The notes: generated from the letters alone by a model not told the origin. DNA of 64,000 nucleotides from Lineus longissimus (GCF_910592395.1 NC_088313.1:11136937-11200936), one strand, 5' to 3'. Shown: positions 40,107-51,241, numbered from the stretch's first letter. A program made the numbers and translations.

Positions 40107-43100
40107 AACCACTCAAGGAAGATACCGTGGTGACATCACATCACGTGATCACGACCCATATTACTGATCGCTATGGCCAATCAGATTCAGTCTACTGACA
40201 GCACCAACACTGAACACATCTCCACGTCTCACTGTCTGGTGCGCTCCTGTACACAAAAACACCAATAGACATGAAATATTGCAATACCTAGTATGGATTC
40301 TTCCTGTGTAAAATAAAATTTACAGAGCAGATTAACTTTCACGAATAAAATAGACGTTTGGCGTGGCCAAAGTGCGGAAATAATGTCTCCGCTAAAATAC
40401 ACTACGAAATACACTAGGCAATGCACTACGCGATACCCGGTAGAGATGCAGTTGAGTTTGTTATTGTTTTGGCTTAGAAGCCCGCCCATATCATAAAATA
40501 TTCATGTATTCATGAAGTATGAACTCATTTCTGTCCCATACAACTCTAAGAACAGTCAATTTCTCCTTAAATCATCACCGAAACCGCGATATCCGCAGGA
40601 AGATTTCGTTCTAGTGTCCGAAAATGCATGATCTTACAGGGGCGCTAACTCGACAAATAGAGGGGATCTATGGGGATCTATGCGAGTTTTAGGTCCTACA
40701 GGTCTCGAACTTGTAAAATCTGTAAACATGCCTCCAAATCCCATTATGATAATGAAGAGATTGCCCCATATCTGGGAGACTGTTTTGAAACTATCGCTAA
40801 TTTTGGAAGATCGCTGCCCGGCTATTTGGTTTTGAAAACCCTATTTTTCCCCATTAAAACAGCACTTTTCATTATTCAAATGATAACTTATTGTCTGAAG
40901 ACTTAATTCATAGCAGAAAAGTACTAATAACTCTGATTTGATGCGAAAAATCTAACTTTATTTGATGACTTGATTTTCCCTTGGCCGTGGATCGAGTTTG
41001 TTTACAATATGCAGTGCCATCTTGGAAAAGCTGTGACGTCACAGCGGTATCCTCCTTGTTAACCACTAAAGCTATGAACTTTAAACTTGGTACACATGAC
41101 CCCCTACGTCAGATGACCTGTGACACTGATTTTCGGTCCGGTCAGATTCTTAACTTGGCCACCAGGGGGCCAAAACCAAAAATTTGAATAGTGCCATATC
41201 TCGCTTATTACGGATTAGTTTTTGGTGAAAATTTTATGATAGATACTCTTAGCAAGGATCCATCACATATGATACGGGTTTTTGATTTGATTTACTTGTC
41301 AAGGTCACAGAGGTCAAATGGCGTAAATTGGCCATTTGAGCGTAACTGTGGAACGTTTGTTAACCCCTAAGGCTATGAACAAGGACCCCCTAGGTCAGCT
41401 GACCTCTAACCCTGAATTTCAGTCCGGTCTAATTCTTGACTTGGCCACCAGGGGGCCAAAAGTGAAAACCTAGAAAGTGTGATATCTCGCTTATTAGTGA
41501 TTCGTTTTCAATAAAATTTTTATGGTAGGTTCTCCTAGCAAGGATACATCACATATCATATGAGTTTTTGATCTGACCTGCTTTTCAAGGTCACAGAGGT
41601 CAAATGGTGTAAATTGGTCGTTTGTGTGTAACTATGGCAAGTTTCTTAACCACTCAAGGAGGATACCGGTGTGACGTCACATCACGTGATCACGACCCAT
41701 ATTACTGATCGCTATGGCCAATCAGATTCAGTCTACTGACAGCACCAATACTGAACACATCTCCACATCTCACTGTCTGGTGCGCTACTGTACACAAAAA
41801 CACCAATAGACATGAAATATTGCAATACCTAGTATGGATTCTTCCTGTGTAAAATAAAATTTACAGAGCAGATTAACTTCCACGAATAAAAAAGACGTTT
41901 GGCGTGGCCAAAGTGCGGAAATAATGTCTCCGCTAAAATACACTACGAAATACACTAGGCAATGCACCACGCGATACCCGGTAGAGATGCAGTTGAGTTT
42001 GTTATTGTTTTGGCTTAGAAGCCCGCCCATATCATAAAATATTCATGTATTCATGAAGTATGAACTCATTTCTGTCCCATACAACTCTAAGAACAGTCAA
42101 TTTCTCCTTAAATCATCACCGAAACCGCGATATCCGCAGGAAGATTTCGTTCTAGTGTCCGAAAATGCATGATCTTACAGGGGCGCTAACTCGACAAATA
42201 GAGGGGATCTATGCGAGTTTTAGGTCCTACAGGTCCCGAACTTGTAAAATCTGTAAACATGCCTCCAAATCCCATTATGATAATGAAGAGATTGCCCCAT
42301 ATCTGGGAGACTGTTTTGAAACTATCGCTAATTTTGGAAGATCGCTGCCCGGCTATTTGGTTTTGAAAACCCTATTTTTCCCCATTAAAACAGCACTTTT
42401 CATTATTCAAATGATAACTTATTGTCTGAAGACTTAATTCATAGCAGAAAAGTACTAATAACTCTGATTTGATGCGAAAAATCTAACTTTATTTGATGAC
42501 TTGATTTTCCCTTGGCCGTGGATCGAGTTTGTTTACAATATGCAGTGCCATCTTGGAAAAGCTGTGACGTCACAGCGGTATCCTCCTTGTTAACCACTAA
42601 AGCTATGAACTTTAAACTTGGTACACATGACCCCCTACGTCAGATGACCTGTGACACTGATTTTCGGTCCGGTCAGATTCTTAACTTGGCCACCAGGGGG
42701 CCAAAACCAAAAATTTGAATAGTGCCATATCTCGCTTATTACGGATTAGTTTTTGGTGAAAATTTTATGATAGATACTCTTAGCAAGGATCCATCACATA
42801 TGATACGGGTTTTTGATTTGATGTACTTGTCAAGGTCACAGAGGTCAAATGGCGTAAATTGGCCATTTGAGCGTAACTGTGGAACGTTTGTTAACCCCAA
42901 GGCTATGAACTTGAGATTTTGTACAAATGACCCCCTAGGTCAGCTGACCTCTAACCCTGAATTTCAGTCCGGTCTGATTCTTGACTTGGCCACCAGGGGG
43001 CCAAAAGTGAAAACCTAGAAAGTGTGATATCTCACTTATTAGTGATTCGTTTTCAATAAAATTTTTATGGTAGGTTCTCCTAGCAAGGATACATCACATA

Positions 43101-43192
43101 TCATATGAGTTTTTGATCTGACCTGCTTTTTAAGGTCACAGAGGTCAAATGGTGTAAATTGGTCGTTTGATTGTAACTATGCCACGTTTCTT
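40107..43192 (+). repeat. 1.54-kb tandem duplication
   Basis: Units at 40107-41647 and 41648-43192 are nearly identical. Differences include an extra GGGGATCTATG-like repeat in unit 1 near 40675 and a deletion in unit 1 near 41380. Both begin AACCACTCAAGG, and the base after unit 2 is the ordinary monomer AACCACTAAAGC. The junction therefore lies in homologous monomer sequence, consistent with unequal exchange. Each unit carries short ORFs of 70-90 codons with no recognised domain, plus a TGTGACGTCACA motif. Confidence 0.9.
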
Positions 43193-43905
43193 AACCACTA
43201 AAGCTATGAACTTGAAATTTGGTACACATGACTCCCTACGTCATGTAACCTCGCACACTAAATTTCGATCTGATCTGGTACTCAACTTGGCCACCAGGTG
43301 ACCAGAACTAAAACAGGTAAAAAGTGCAATATCTGATTTATTAGTGACTTGTTTTTGATGATATTCTTTTGGTACTTACTCCAAGCAACGATACATCACA
43401 TGTCATACCGACTTTGGTTTGACCTATATACTACACTTGTACAATGTTTCTTAACCTGGATGAATTCCAAAGCACCAAATATCTATACGGTGAGCACAAT
43501 GGCCCCTGGCCGTTTCATTGATAACATTTTTATGGTAGGTTCTCATGGCAAGGATACATCACATATCATACAGGTTTTAGATTTGACCTGATTTTCAAGG
43601 TCAAAGAGGTCAAATGGCTAAAATTGGCCGTTTGAGTGTAACTATGGCGCGTTTCCTAACCGCTAAAGCTATGAACTTGAAATTTGATACACATGACTGA
43701 CCTATGTCACATTTCCTCTGACACTGAATTTCAGTCGATCTGATTTTTGACTTGGCCACCAGGGGGCCAGAAGTGGTTCAACTTAAAAAGTGTGATATCT
43801 CTCTTATGAGTGACTTGTTTTCGATAAAACTTTATGGTAGGTTCTCGTAGCAAGGATACATCACATAGTGTACAAGTTTTTTATTTGACCTAATTTTCAA
43901 TTTTC

Positions 43906-45340
43906 AGACAGGTTAAATCAGTCTGCAATCTAGGCCATATTATATCCTTATCTGCTAAAACTCAGCCTTGTTGCTAAAACTCAGCCTCGTTTTGGTACCA
44001 ATGCATGATAGTGCATTGGTACTGCAATGTACTACCTGTCTGATAGAGAGTAGCCAAATGATTATGTGCCACTAAAAGTGTCCCCTGTGACCATACAGTT
44101 ACCCACATCTGTTTCAATCTTGCTGATATTGGAGGATAGGTTACTCACTGACTGTTTATAATGTTTATCCTCAAACATATTATCCTATTTAGCTCCAGTA
44201 GACAGATCAATAATCCTAAATAATCCTGAAGGGTGTGGCTGCCCTTTTTGGGCGTGTTCTGGGAGGCTTAAAGAGCCTTGAGGGTGAAAAATCCACTTGG
44301 CCTCTCTCTTGATATCTTGACTAATGGTATGCAAAATGTTGATTTCATATCTCAACTGGTCTCTGCTATATTATTGGTTATAGTCATGAGGGGCAGGGTT
44401 CTAAAATGCCAATCAACAGAAAAAAGCTGTTGTCTTGGCGTGGTCTCAGCCAATTAGCTCAGTATCTATGCACATTTTGGCACATATTGATGCCTTCTTC
44501 CAGATGCAAGCAGTCTGATGGCTTGAAATTAAAATAGTTTTGAGAAATCTTCAAATAAACAGTGTCTTGATAGATGGGGTCAAACATGCTGAGAGACACA
44601 TGTTGGGTGCCATGTTCTGTGAGGCTTAGAGTTCAAGACAGTTGATGTATAATATCCATGGGTACATAATGTCCTAACGTATCAAAATATAGTCATCTTA
44701 AACTGAAATATACCACACATGATGTAAAATCAGTACAATGTACTTTGTTTGTGCTCATTTTGCAAATCAGAGTTAAAAACCCAGGACATGACATACTTCC
44801 TTGATGCACATTCTGTATACCCTGCACTAGTATGCATGTGTCAGTTAGGCGTTGGTGTAGTGGTTGCTATGGCTAGGGCATTTTCACCATTAGTTAAGTT
44901 AGTTCATTGTAGAGTTGCTATGGCTAGGGCATTTTCACCATTAGTTAAGTTAGTTCATTGTAGAGTTTGAAGTAACTAGTACATATACCTAATTGATAAT
45001 ATATCCCAAATGTCCACTTAGATTAGTTAGCATAGCCCCATAGGTTTATAATATTCATGAAATTTTTTATCTTTCACCCATGGGTGGATGGAGCCCATGT
45101 GGTCAACATGAGCTAGTAGCTAGTTAGTTGTCCAACAGACAACATGCTTGGGGTTGTTTCTTTTGGATTGCTATCCAGTCAATCACGGATGCCTCTCCAT
45201 CACGAAATGGCTATATTGAGCGTGTCCTAATTAGAGTCTGGCCTGCTTGCAGCAGATATGCCACTCAGCGTAAACCAAACCGAGGCCATCAGATTACACG
45301 GGAACTGATATCAATTACATATTCCTGGTCTGGATCGTAG
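43906..45340. other. Unannotated stretch with a 51-bp tandem duplication
   Basis: No supported gene. A 51-bp unit starting GTTGCTATGGCTAGGGC is repeated perfectly at 44863-44964. Confidence 0.45.
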
Positions 45341-45614
45341 TGTTATATATAGTTTAGACCCTTCCATGAGGAGCCTCAGCGTTAGGACCCTCCGTCATGT
45401 GACCACGTGGAAGGAGGCTGATCTCCAGGTATAAACTGGGTCAAGCGATCAGAAGTGCGCGGACCTCCGTCTCTATAGGTCACGTCTATTGCTAGTCATC
45501 CGACTCTTGCCCTGATGTGGCTTCTTGTCTAGGACATTATAGTGAATAAACTTATAACATGATAAGAGGATATTCTTAGTCCATTCGAATTCTGTTGACG
45601 ATCCCAACATGACA
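45341..45614 (+). repeat. 5' LTR (274 bp)
   Basis: Begins TGTTATATATAG and ends CAACATGACA. It differs from the 3' LTR by G/A in CAGCGTTAGG and by A/G in TTGCTAGTCA. GAATAAACTT near the end could serve as a poly(A) signal. Confidence 0.97.
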
Positions 45615-45632
45615 TGGTGGAGAACCGGCTTT
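45615..45632 (+). other. Primer-binding site
   Basis: TGGTGGAGAACCGG starts directly after the 5' LTR. TGG is the complement of a tRNA 3' CCA end. The primer tRNA species was not determined. Confidence 0.65.
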
Positions 45633-46626
45633 ATCGTAAATTTTCTCTGATCGGGACTTCGTGAATCCTCTCACACGTGCTCATGTGCTATCTTCCGACT
45701 TTAGGATATTCCATCAGCCTTCAAAATGCCCTCTAATGGCAAATATATTCAAGCGGAACATCTTATAACGGACTACTCTCTACTGTAGGACCGATTTTCA
45801 ACTTCAACAGGCCGCCAGGTTGTATATCACCAATTCCGTCCCGAACTCATCATTTTAGAAACTGGTCGTGCCGATTTCTTGACGCCATATTGAGCGCCTT
45901 GCTCGATGGATTGTTAAAACGTCACAGCACCACGTGATTGTCAGCGCCGCCTCTGATTGGCTCTAACGTAACTAATTACCATGCAAATCTATACGCAAAT
46001 GTGTTTCATCGCCGTGGATTCAACTCTGTGATCCCCGTTTCCGAGACACTGTAAAAATTGTTTTGACAGCCTTCGCTATCTGTCTTATCAGCTGACCCTG
46101 ATGTCTACACGTACCATGATATGCCAATACCAAGTATTCTCCAAGACTTCGTCTGTTTCCTCATGATCATCATCCAAGACTGTGTTTCCTCGTAATCTTC
46201 ATCCAGATTCCAAGACTGTGTCTCCTCCGTTAGTCAAGACTGTGTGTTTCATCATAATCTTCATTCAAGACTTTGCCGACTGTTAGTGATTGTGACATCA
46301 CCAAGTGACATTCCAGCAGAGACTATGGATCAACTGTTCCTTAATAGACTTACATGTGATTGTTGATTTGCCTTATGATTACCATGCTGTGATAAAATTT
46401 CTTGCCCTGTTTCAGTTCACCAAGACAGCCCCTTCGCCCCTCGCCATTGAAATGTATTGTAACTAACTTTTCCGCCCATTCCAGTACATGCAACATCCTG
46501 ATGTAACTAACTTTCCACCGCCATTTCAGCATTTTCTTCCAGCCAACTGAACAGTATCACCACCCCATCCTCCAATAGAGAATTATCTTTTTCCCATAAT
46601 ATAATAGATTGACAACATAAACCAAA

Positions 46627-47718
46627 ATGCCGTTGCGCCCCACTGATTTATTGCCTCCATACTTTGATGGTGAAGTATTAAGTCATGAACCCTCCACATC
46701 TTGTTGGCTGTCATTCCATGACTATCTTCAGGCACATAACCTGCATGAACCAGGTGATGACGATGCTATGAACAATGTTGTGCGCCTTCTCAAGTGTCGC
46801 CTGTCTAAACATGCTCGCCATTGGGCCGAGGACCAAGAATTTGAGGACTTGCATGACCTCAAGGCACAATTTCTGAGTAGGTTTTCCCCGACCCACTCCC
46901 ACTTTGCCAATGTACAGCAGTTTGAGTCGATTACTTACACCGCAAACCAGACTGCACAACAGCACCTAAGTAAAATTAGGCTGGCTGCACTCCGCATTGG
47001 ATATGATGATAACAAGATCAAAAACAAACTGCTACGAACCTTGCCTCCTGATTGTGAGAAAGCCGTTATCATGGCAATGGATGCTGACGACGATTCAAAC
47101 GCCATCGCCGAATGTGCGCAGTGGTTCCTTGATATCACGCCACAGCGCGTACATTTCTCAACAGCAGCGGACCAAGTTCACGCCACCAATGCCACAGACC
47201 ACGTCCTCCATGCCATCCTAGCCAAGTTGGACGACCTGAAGATGGACAAAGTTTCGCCACCGCAGGCCCATGCAGCTTTCCAAAGCCAGGACATAGACGC
47301 ACCACGCAGTCCAAGACCCACATCGCCATACCCGCGATCCAGCCGCCCGTCTCGAAGCGACGACTACGCCCACAAGCAGCGAAAACGGTCGCAATCCCCA
47401 AGCCGTCCACGAACCCGTGAAAGCCACCCCTGCCATTTTTGCGGCCGCACTGGTCATTTCTGGCGTTATTGCCACCGCTTCCAGGCTCAAGTCGCCCGAG
47501 GAGAGCTCCCCTCTGACTTCGTCCCACCAGCAGCCCGAGCAGCAAATACCAGGTTTCAACGACCACGTCCACCACGCTACAATTATCAGCACCAGCCTAC
47601 ATATAACCCGTCTGAGCAGCAGCCATATCAACAGCAAAACTACTGGGACCCTTCTGCTAACAACAATCAAGGACAACAACAGACGACCAACTATACTAGT
47701 TATCAGCCACATTTTTAA
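46627..47718 (+). CDS. Gag nucleocapsid protein
   Basis: The 363-residue protein starts at ATG 46627. The capsid-like region has WLSFHDYLQAHNL, LLKCRLSKHARHWAEDQ and FLSRFSPTHSHFANVQQFES, the usual Ty3/gypsy Gag core. A Ser/Arg-rich basic tract (residues about 215-260) precedes one CCHC zinc knuckle, CHFCGRTGHFWRYC. The tail is Gln/Tyr/Asn-rich. It assembles particles and binds genomic RNA. It ends at TAA 47716-47718 inside a CACATTTTTAATAGGGG stretch. pol continues one base later, so a +1 shift is implied. Confidence 0.92.
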   Translation: MPLRPTDLLPPYFDGEVLSHEPSTSCWLSFHDYLQAHNLHEPGDDDAMNNVVRLLKCRLSKHARHWAEDQEFEDLHDLKAQFLSRFSPTHSHFANVQQFESITYTANQTAQQHLSKIRLAALRIGYDDNKIKNKLLRTLPPDCEKAVIMAMDADDDSNAIAECAQWFLDITPQRVHFSTAADQVHATNATDHVLHAILAKLDDLKMDKVSPPQAHAAFQSQDIDAPRSPRPTSPYPRSSRPSRSDDYAHKQRKRSQSPSRPRTRESHPCHFCGRTGHFWRYCHRFQAQVARGELPSDFVPPAARAANTRFQRPRPPRYNYQHQPTYNPSEQQPYQQQNYWDPSANNNQGQQQTTNYTSYQPHF

Positions 47719-50476
47719 TAGGGGACGGTCAACAGGACATATTGTGTCGCCCCCTAGTTGTAACAATGTTTTAAATAATAATCCTGTACATTCTTCATCC
47801 CATGAATCTGAATACTTGGGCCCAGAGCCAATTGATCTAAAACTCACTACACAAAATTATGTAAAAGGCTACCTCCCAGATAAGCGGGGATTAGTAATTG
47901 TTGTTGACTCAGGTGCAACACGCACTTTAGTTTCTGGTTCATCTGTCAACAAGTCTCCTTATCTTTCAAAATTGCCCAAGATGGACATTGATCCAATACA
48001 TTTTCGCATAGGAAACGGTGAATTCTTGCATGCCACAAAGGCTATAAATATTGAGCTTCTTATCCAAGGTCATAAGCTCCGCATTCATGCTGTTGTTGCA
48101 GACAACCTTACCGGACCAGATTTGCTTTTGGGTGCTCGGACCCTGTCAGAATTGAATGGTACACTTGACTTTTCAACCAGTACCTTAACTGTCAGACCCA
48201 GGCGTATCCAGTTCACCCCTGTACAGACAGTGACTTTGAGACCAGGTCAGACTAGGAGTATTGTAGTCAAAGGCAAAGTTCCTAAGTTGCTCAAGCATAC
48301 TGAGGTTTTGCTGCAGCCTACTGAGCAATTCAGTAAATATTGTCCATCATACATGTTGGTAAAGCTCAGGAAAAGTGCAGCCATTCTCCGGGTTACGAAC
48401 AATTCAAAGAAAAATGTCACTTTCCGTGATAATCGTCCTGTTGCGTTCACTGATTTGTCAGATCATATTCATGCTACCCACTTAGTCCCTAGTGGCTCCT
48501 TGAATAATAGGGTCACACGTGAACAGTGCGTATCTGACCTTCATTATAAAAATCTGCTCAGGTACCCTCACCTGGATATCGATGATCCTATCTCCAAGTT
48601 GTCACCCCAGGATATAATTGAGCAGCAAATCTCGCTGCAAGGTAGCACTCTTAGTGCGGATGAGAAGCAGCACTTGTATGAGCTACTTCTACGGAACAAA
48701 GAGGCATTCAGCCTCTACGGCGAAATTGGCACGTGCCCCAATTTTGAAGTGGACATCCAATTGAAGGATGACAGTCCATTTTTCGTCCGCCCATATCCTA
48801 TTCCAGAGGAAAATCGCAAGCAAATTGACAAAGAGTTCAATAAGCTGGTAAATCTTGGTATCTTGAAGAAAGGCTGTTCTGCCTACAGCAGCCCGGTCAT
48901 GCTGATTGGCAAAAAGGGTACAACTGACAAGAGGATAGTCAGTGATTTCAGGTATTTGAATAGTCGTTGTAGAACTGTCAATCAAAATTTTGTCAGCCTA
49001 CAAAGTGTTCTAGCTCGTTTAGGGCGTTCAAACTGTAAAGTATTATCAGTGATTGATCTCAAAAGTGCTTTTCACAGTCTGCCCCTCTCGGAAAAATCTC
49101 AATCTTACACTGGCATTTGTCCTTATCCTGGCTCTCCCAATTACATGTATCGTAGGTTACCAATGGGTCTCACTGTATCAAGTGGTATCTTTGCTGAAAA
49201 ATGCAACTCAATCCTTGCTGAGATTCCTGATTCGGACACATTTGTCATTCCCATTCATGATGATTTCTTGGTGTTCAGTGAAAGTAATGCAGAGCATGCA
49301 AGGCATTTAGAAAGCATACTCTTGGCATTGAAAAAGCATGGACTCAAATTGTCTACACAAAAATGTAAACTGTTTCGACAGCGAGTCACATTTGTTGGCC
49401 ACATAATCAGCATCAATGCTGAAGGTGTAGTTCAGGTGCAGGCTATGAACGATAAATGTTCAGCAATTCGTAACATGCCACAGCCTCGGACCCCAAAACA
49501 GGTCAAACGGTTTATTGGAGCTGTTGGATTTCTCAGTCTGTATTTGCCACGCCTCCAAGAATTGGTTAAACCCCTTCATGAGTTAACCAAATACAATGCC
49601 ACTTTCAGCTGGCAAGCTGAGCACGAAGAAGCCTTCCAGAAGGTCAAGGAGCTTCTTCCCTCACCCCCAGTTCTGTGTGCCCCAGCACCGGAAGGTCAGT
49701 TTGTTCTGTATTCAGACACATCGCGTACAGCCACAGGCTCATATTTGGCACAAAGGGTTCAAGGCAAAGAACGTATCATTGCTTACTATTCAAAGCGTCT
49801 TCCTCCAGCTGCAGCAGCATATTCAGTCAGTGAACTTGAGTTATTTGGACTGTACATCAATGTTACAGCTTTTCGTTATCTTTTGCAGTCACATTCCTTC
49901 TTAGCATATGTTGATCACAGTAGTCTCGTTCAAATTGTGAAGAGTAAGAGTGAGCCATGCACACTACGCTTACAAAAGCTTCTTGAGAGATTGTCTCATT
50001 ATTCATTTGAGTTGGCGTATAAAAAAGGTACAGATCTAGTTGTCAGTGATTTCTTGTCAAGAGCACCACTGGATGATGATGATCAATTTGATCGCATCAT
50101 GCCCATTGCATTCCCAGCCCAAGAATGGCATGTACCCAGGTCTCAGCATCTTGAATTCTGTAGTTCAGACAGTTGTCATTTTGGTTGCCTAGATTGTGCC
50201 TATCCTACTGTAAGTGCTCCTACAAGACCCGTAACCAGGTCATTTGCGCGACAAAATGCATTACCCGTTGCACCATTGTTCAAAGATGGACGTCCAGCTG
50301 TAAGGCCACCCCAAGTCCAACAACAAAGGGTCGATAATCCTGTGCCACCGCCTCCCAGGCCCGTCCCTCAACCAAGACCTGTTCCTGCACCCAGGCCACC
50401 TAGACGCCAAGCCAGTCCTGCCAGGACCCTGAGACTAAAGGTGCGGCTCCACATGACAGCAAACTGTCGACAGTAA
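47417..50476 (+). CDS. Pol N-terminal part: protease, reverse transcriptase, RNase H
   Basis: The open frame of 1,019 residues overlaps gag by about 300 bases in the +1 frame. Translation probably enters near 47705-47718. Protease: VVDSGATRTLV (Asp164). Reverse transcriptase: YPIPEENRKQIDKEF, SVIDLKSAFHSLPL, RRLPMGLTVSSG and the catalytic DD in PIHDDFLVFS (about 615-616), where Ile replaces the usual Tyr. RNase H: VLYSDTSRTATGSYLAQ, with a degenerate second part. A Pro/Arg-rich tail follows. The last 13 codons after 50438 are Harbinger terminal sequence, so this frame is artificially stopped by the insertion. Confidence 0.93.
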   Translation: MKATPAIFAAALVISGVIATASRLKSPEESSPLTSSHQQPEQQIPGFNDHVHHATIISTSLHITRLSSSHINSKTTGTLLLTTIKDNNRRPTILVISHIFNRGRSTGHIVSPPSCNNVLNNNPVHSSSHESEYLGPEPIDLKLTTQNYVKGYLPDKRGLVIVVDSGATRTLVSGSSVNKSPYLSKLPKMDIDPIHFRIGNGEFLHATKAINIELLIQGHKLRIHAVVADNLTGPDLLLGARTLSELNGTLDFSTSTLTVRPRRIQFTPVQTVTLRPGQTRSIVVKGKVPKLLKHTEVLLQPTEQFSKYCPSYMLVKLRKSAAILRVTNNSKKNVTFRDNRPVAFTDLSDHIHATHLVPSGSLNNRVTREQCVSDLHYKNLLRYPHLDIDDPISKLSPQDIIEQQISLQGSTLSADEKQHLYELLLRNKEAFSLYGEIGTCPNFEVDIQLKDDSPFFVRPYPIPEENRKQIDKEFNKLVNLGILKKGCSAYSSPVMLIGKKGTTDKRIVSDFRYLNSRCRTVNQNFVSLQSVLARLGRSNCKVLSVIDLKSAFHSLPLSEKSQSYTGICPYPGSPNYMYRRLPMGLTVSSGIFAEKCNSILAEIPDSDTFVIPIHDDFLVFSESNAEHARHLESILLALKKHGLKLSTQKCKLFRQRVTFVGHIISINAEGVVQVQAMNDKCSAIRNMPQPRTPKQVKRFIGAVGFLSLYLPRLQELVKPLHELTKYNATFSWQAEHEEAFQKVKELLPSPPVLCAPAPEGQFVLYSDTSRTATGSYLAQRVQGKERIIAYYSKRLPPAAAAYSVSELELFGLYINVTAFRYLLQSHSFLAYVDHSSLVQIVKSKSEPCTLRLQKLLERLSHYSFELAYKKGTDLVVSDFLSRAPLDDDDQFDRIMPIAFPAQEWHVPRSQHLEFCSSDSCHFGCLDCAYPTVSAPTRPVTRSFARQNALPVAPLFKDGRPAVRPPQVQQQRVDNPVPPPPRPVPQPRPVPAPRPPRRQASPARTLRLKVRLHMTANCRQ

Positions 50477-50683
50477 TTGAAAAACTGTCGACAGAAAACT
50501 ATCCATAGCCCTTCCACTATGAAGAAAAAATCGCAGATAGTCACTGTCTGCGAGCTCTGGAAACGAGCGAGATAGTTTCTATCGAAAGCAACTGTCGTAA
50601 GGGCCATCCACGTACGGTGGTTTTGTATGATAGTTTCTGTCTGACAGCCGTATTTACCTTCCACGTGGCTGTCTTCATTCAGC

Positions 50684-51002
50684 ATGTTGCCAGCAAGAAG
50701 GAAACAAGTCGCCGCGGCGATTGTGGTTTACATGACACTGCGTGAGCGGAGGCAAAAGAGGAGGCACAAGCTTTGGGTACATGAATGGTTTCTTAGAAGG
50801 GAGCAACACGGTGCATACCACTGCCTCCTACGGGAGCTGAGATTGGAAGATTCGAGTCGTCTCAACAATTTTTTGAGACTCTCCGACTTCGAGGAGCTTG
50901 CAGTGCTTGTTGGACCCAGGATCCACAAACAGGACACGTGTATTCGGCCTGCAATTCTGGTGAGGGAGCGCCTTGCCGTGACTTTGAGCTTTCTGGCAAC
51001 TG
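50684..51002 (+). CDS. Harbinger transposase exon 1
   Basis: ATG at 50684 (MLPARRKQVAAAIVV). The exon contains WVHEWFLRREQHGAYHCLLR, ELRLEDSSRLNNFLRLSDFEE and VGPRIHKQDT, the conserved N-terminal block of Harbinger transposases. It ends ACTG|GTGAGT in phase 1 (319 nt). Its 3' part with the donor is duplicated at once downstream. Confidence 0.9.
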
Positions 51003-51241
51003 GTGAGTATGCTTATTTCCCCACTATCTCATGAATAGAGCACGTACATGAGGTACTGCACTGAGGGATTTCAGCAGAAGAAATAGGGACACGTGTATTC
51101 GGCCTGCAATTCCGGTGAGGGAGCGCCTTGCCGTGACTTTGAGCTTTCTGGCAACTGGTGAGTATGCTTATTTCCCCACTATCTCATGAATAGAGCACGT
51201 ACATGAGGTACTGCACTGAGGGATTTCAGCAGAAGAAATAG
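50932..51241 (+). repeat. 155-bp tandem duplication including a splice donor
   Basis: Units 50932-51086 and 51087-51241 differ at one base (ATTCTGG/ATTCCGG). Each includes the last 71 bases of transposase exon 1 with the ACTG|GTGAGT donor. Stops lie between the two donors, so only the first gives the full protein. Confidence 0.9.

Larger units (their letters stand above)
37188..43519 (+). mobile_element. Inner family A element, 6.3 kb, inserted in the outer copy
   Basis: The 5' end GGCTCATCGTCAGGGGAGTC is at 37188. The 3' end, TACGGTGAGC plus the GGCC hairpin and GTTTCATT, ends at 43519. It is much longer than the 1.7-kb copy at 6814 because it contains a 2.4-kb insertion (37710-40105), a 1.54-kb tandem duplication and non-family sequence of about 0.9 kb in each duplicate unit. 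No protein-coding gene of its own was seen. Confidence 0.75.
36922..43905 (+). mobile_element. Outer family A copy, split by a nested copy
   Basis: The left part (36922-37187) has the family 5' end GGGTCACCGTAGGGGAGTC and the first monomer up to GAGTGACTCGTTTTT. The right part (43520-about 43905) resumes at GATAACATTTTTATGG, the next bases of the monomer, and runs through about one more monomer. A second complete family A copy lies exactly in between. The right part ends without a recognised 3' terminus. Confidence 0.75.

Noticed and set aside
40229-42718. Paired ORFs of 68-90 codons repeated in the 1.54-kb duplication
   Set aside because: Their repetition reflects the duplication. No domain, signal or splice evidence supports them, and parts read through family A monomers.
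46350-47847. Minus-strand ORFs of 60-209 codons across gag
   Set aside because: Antisense shadows of a clear Gag gene.
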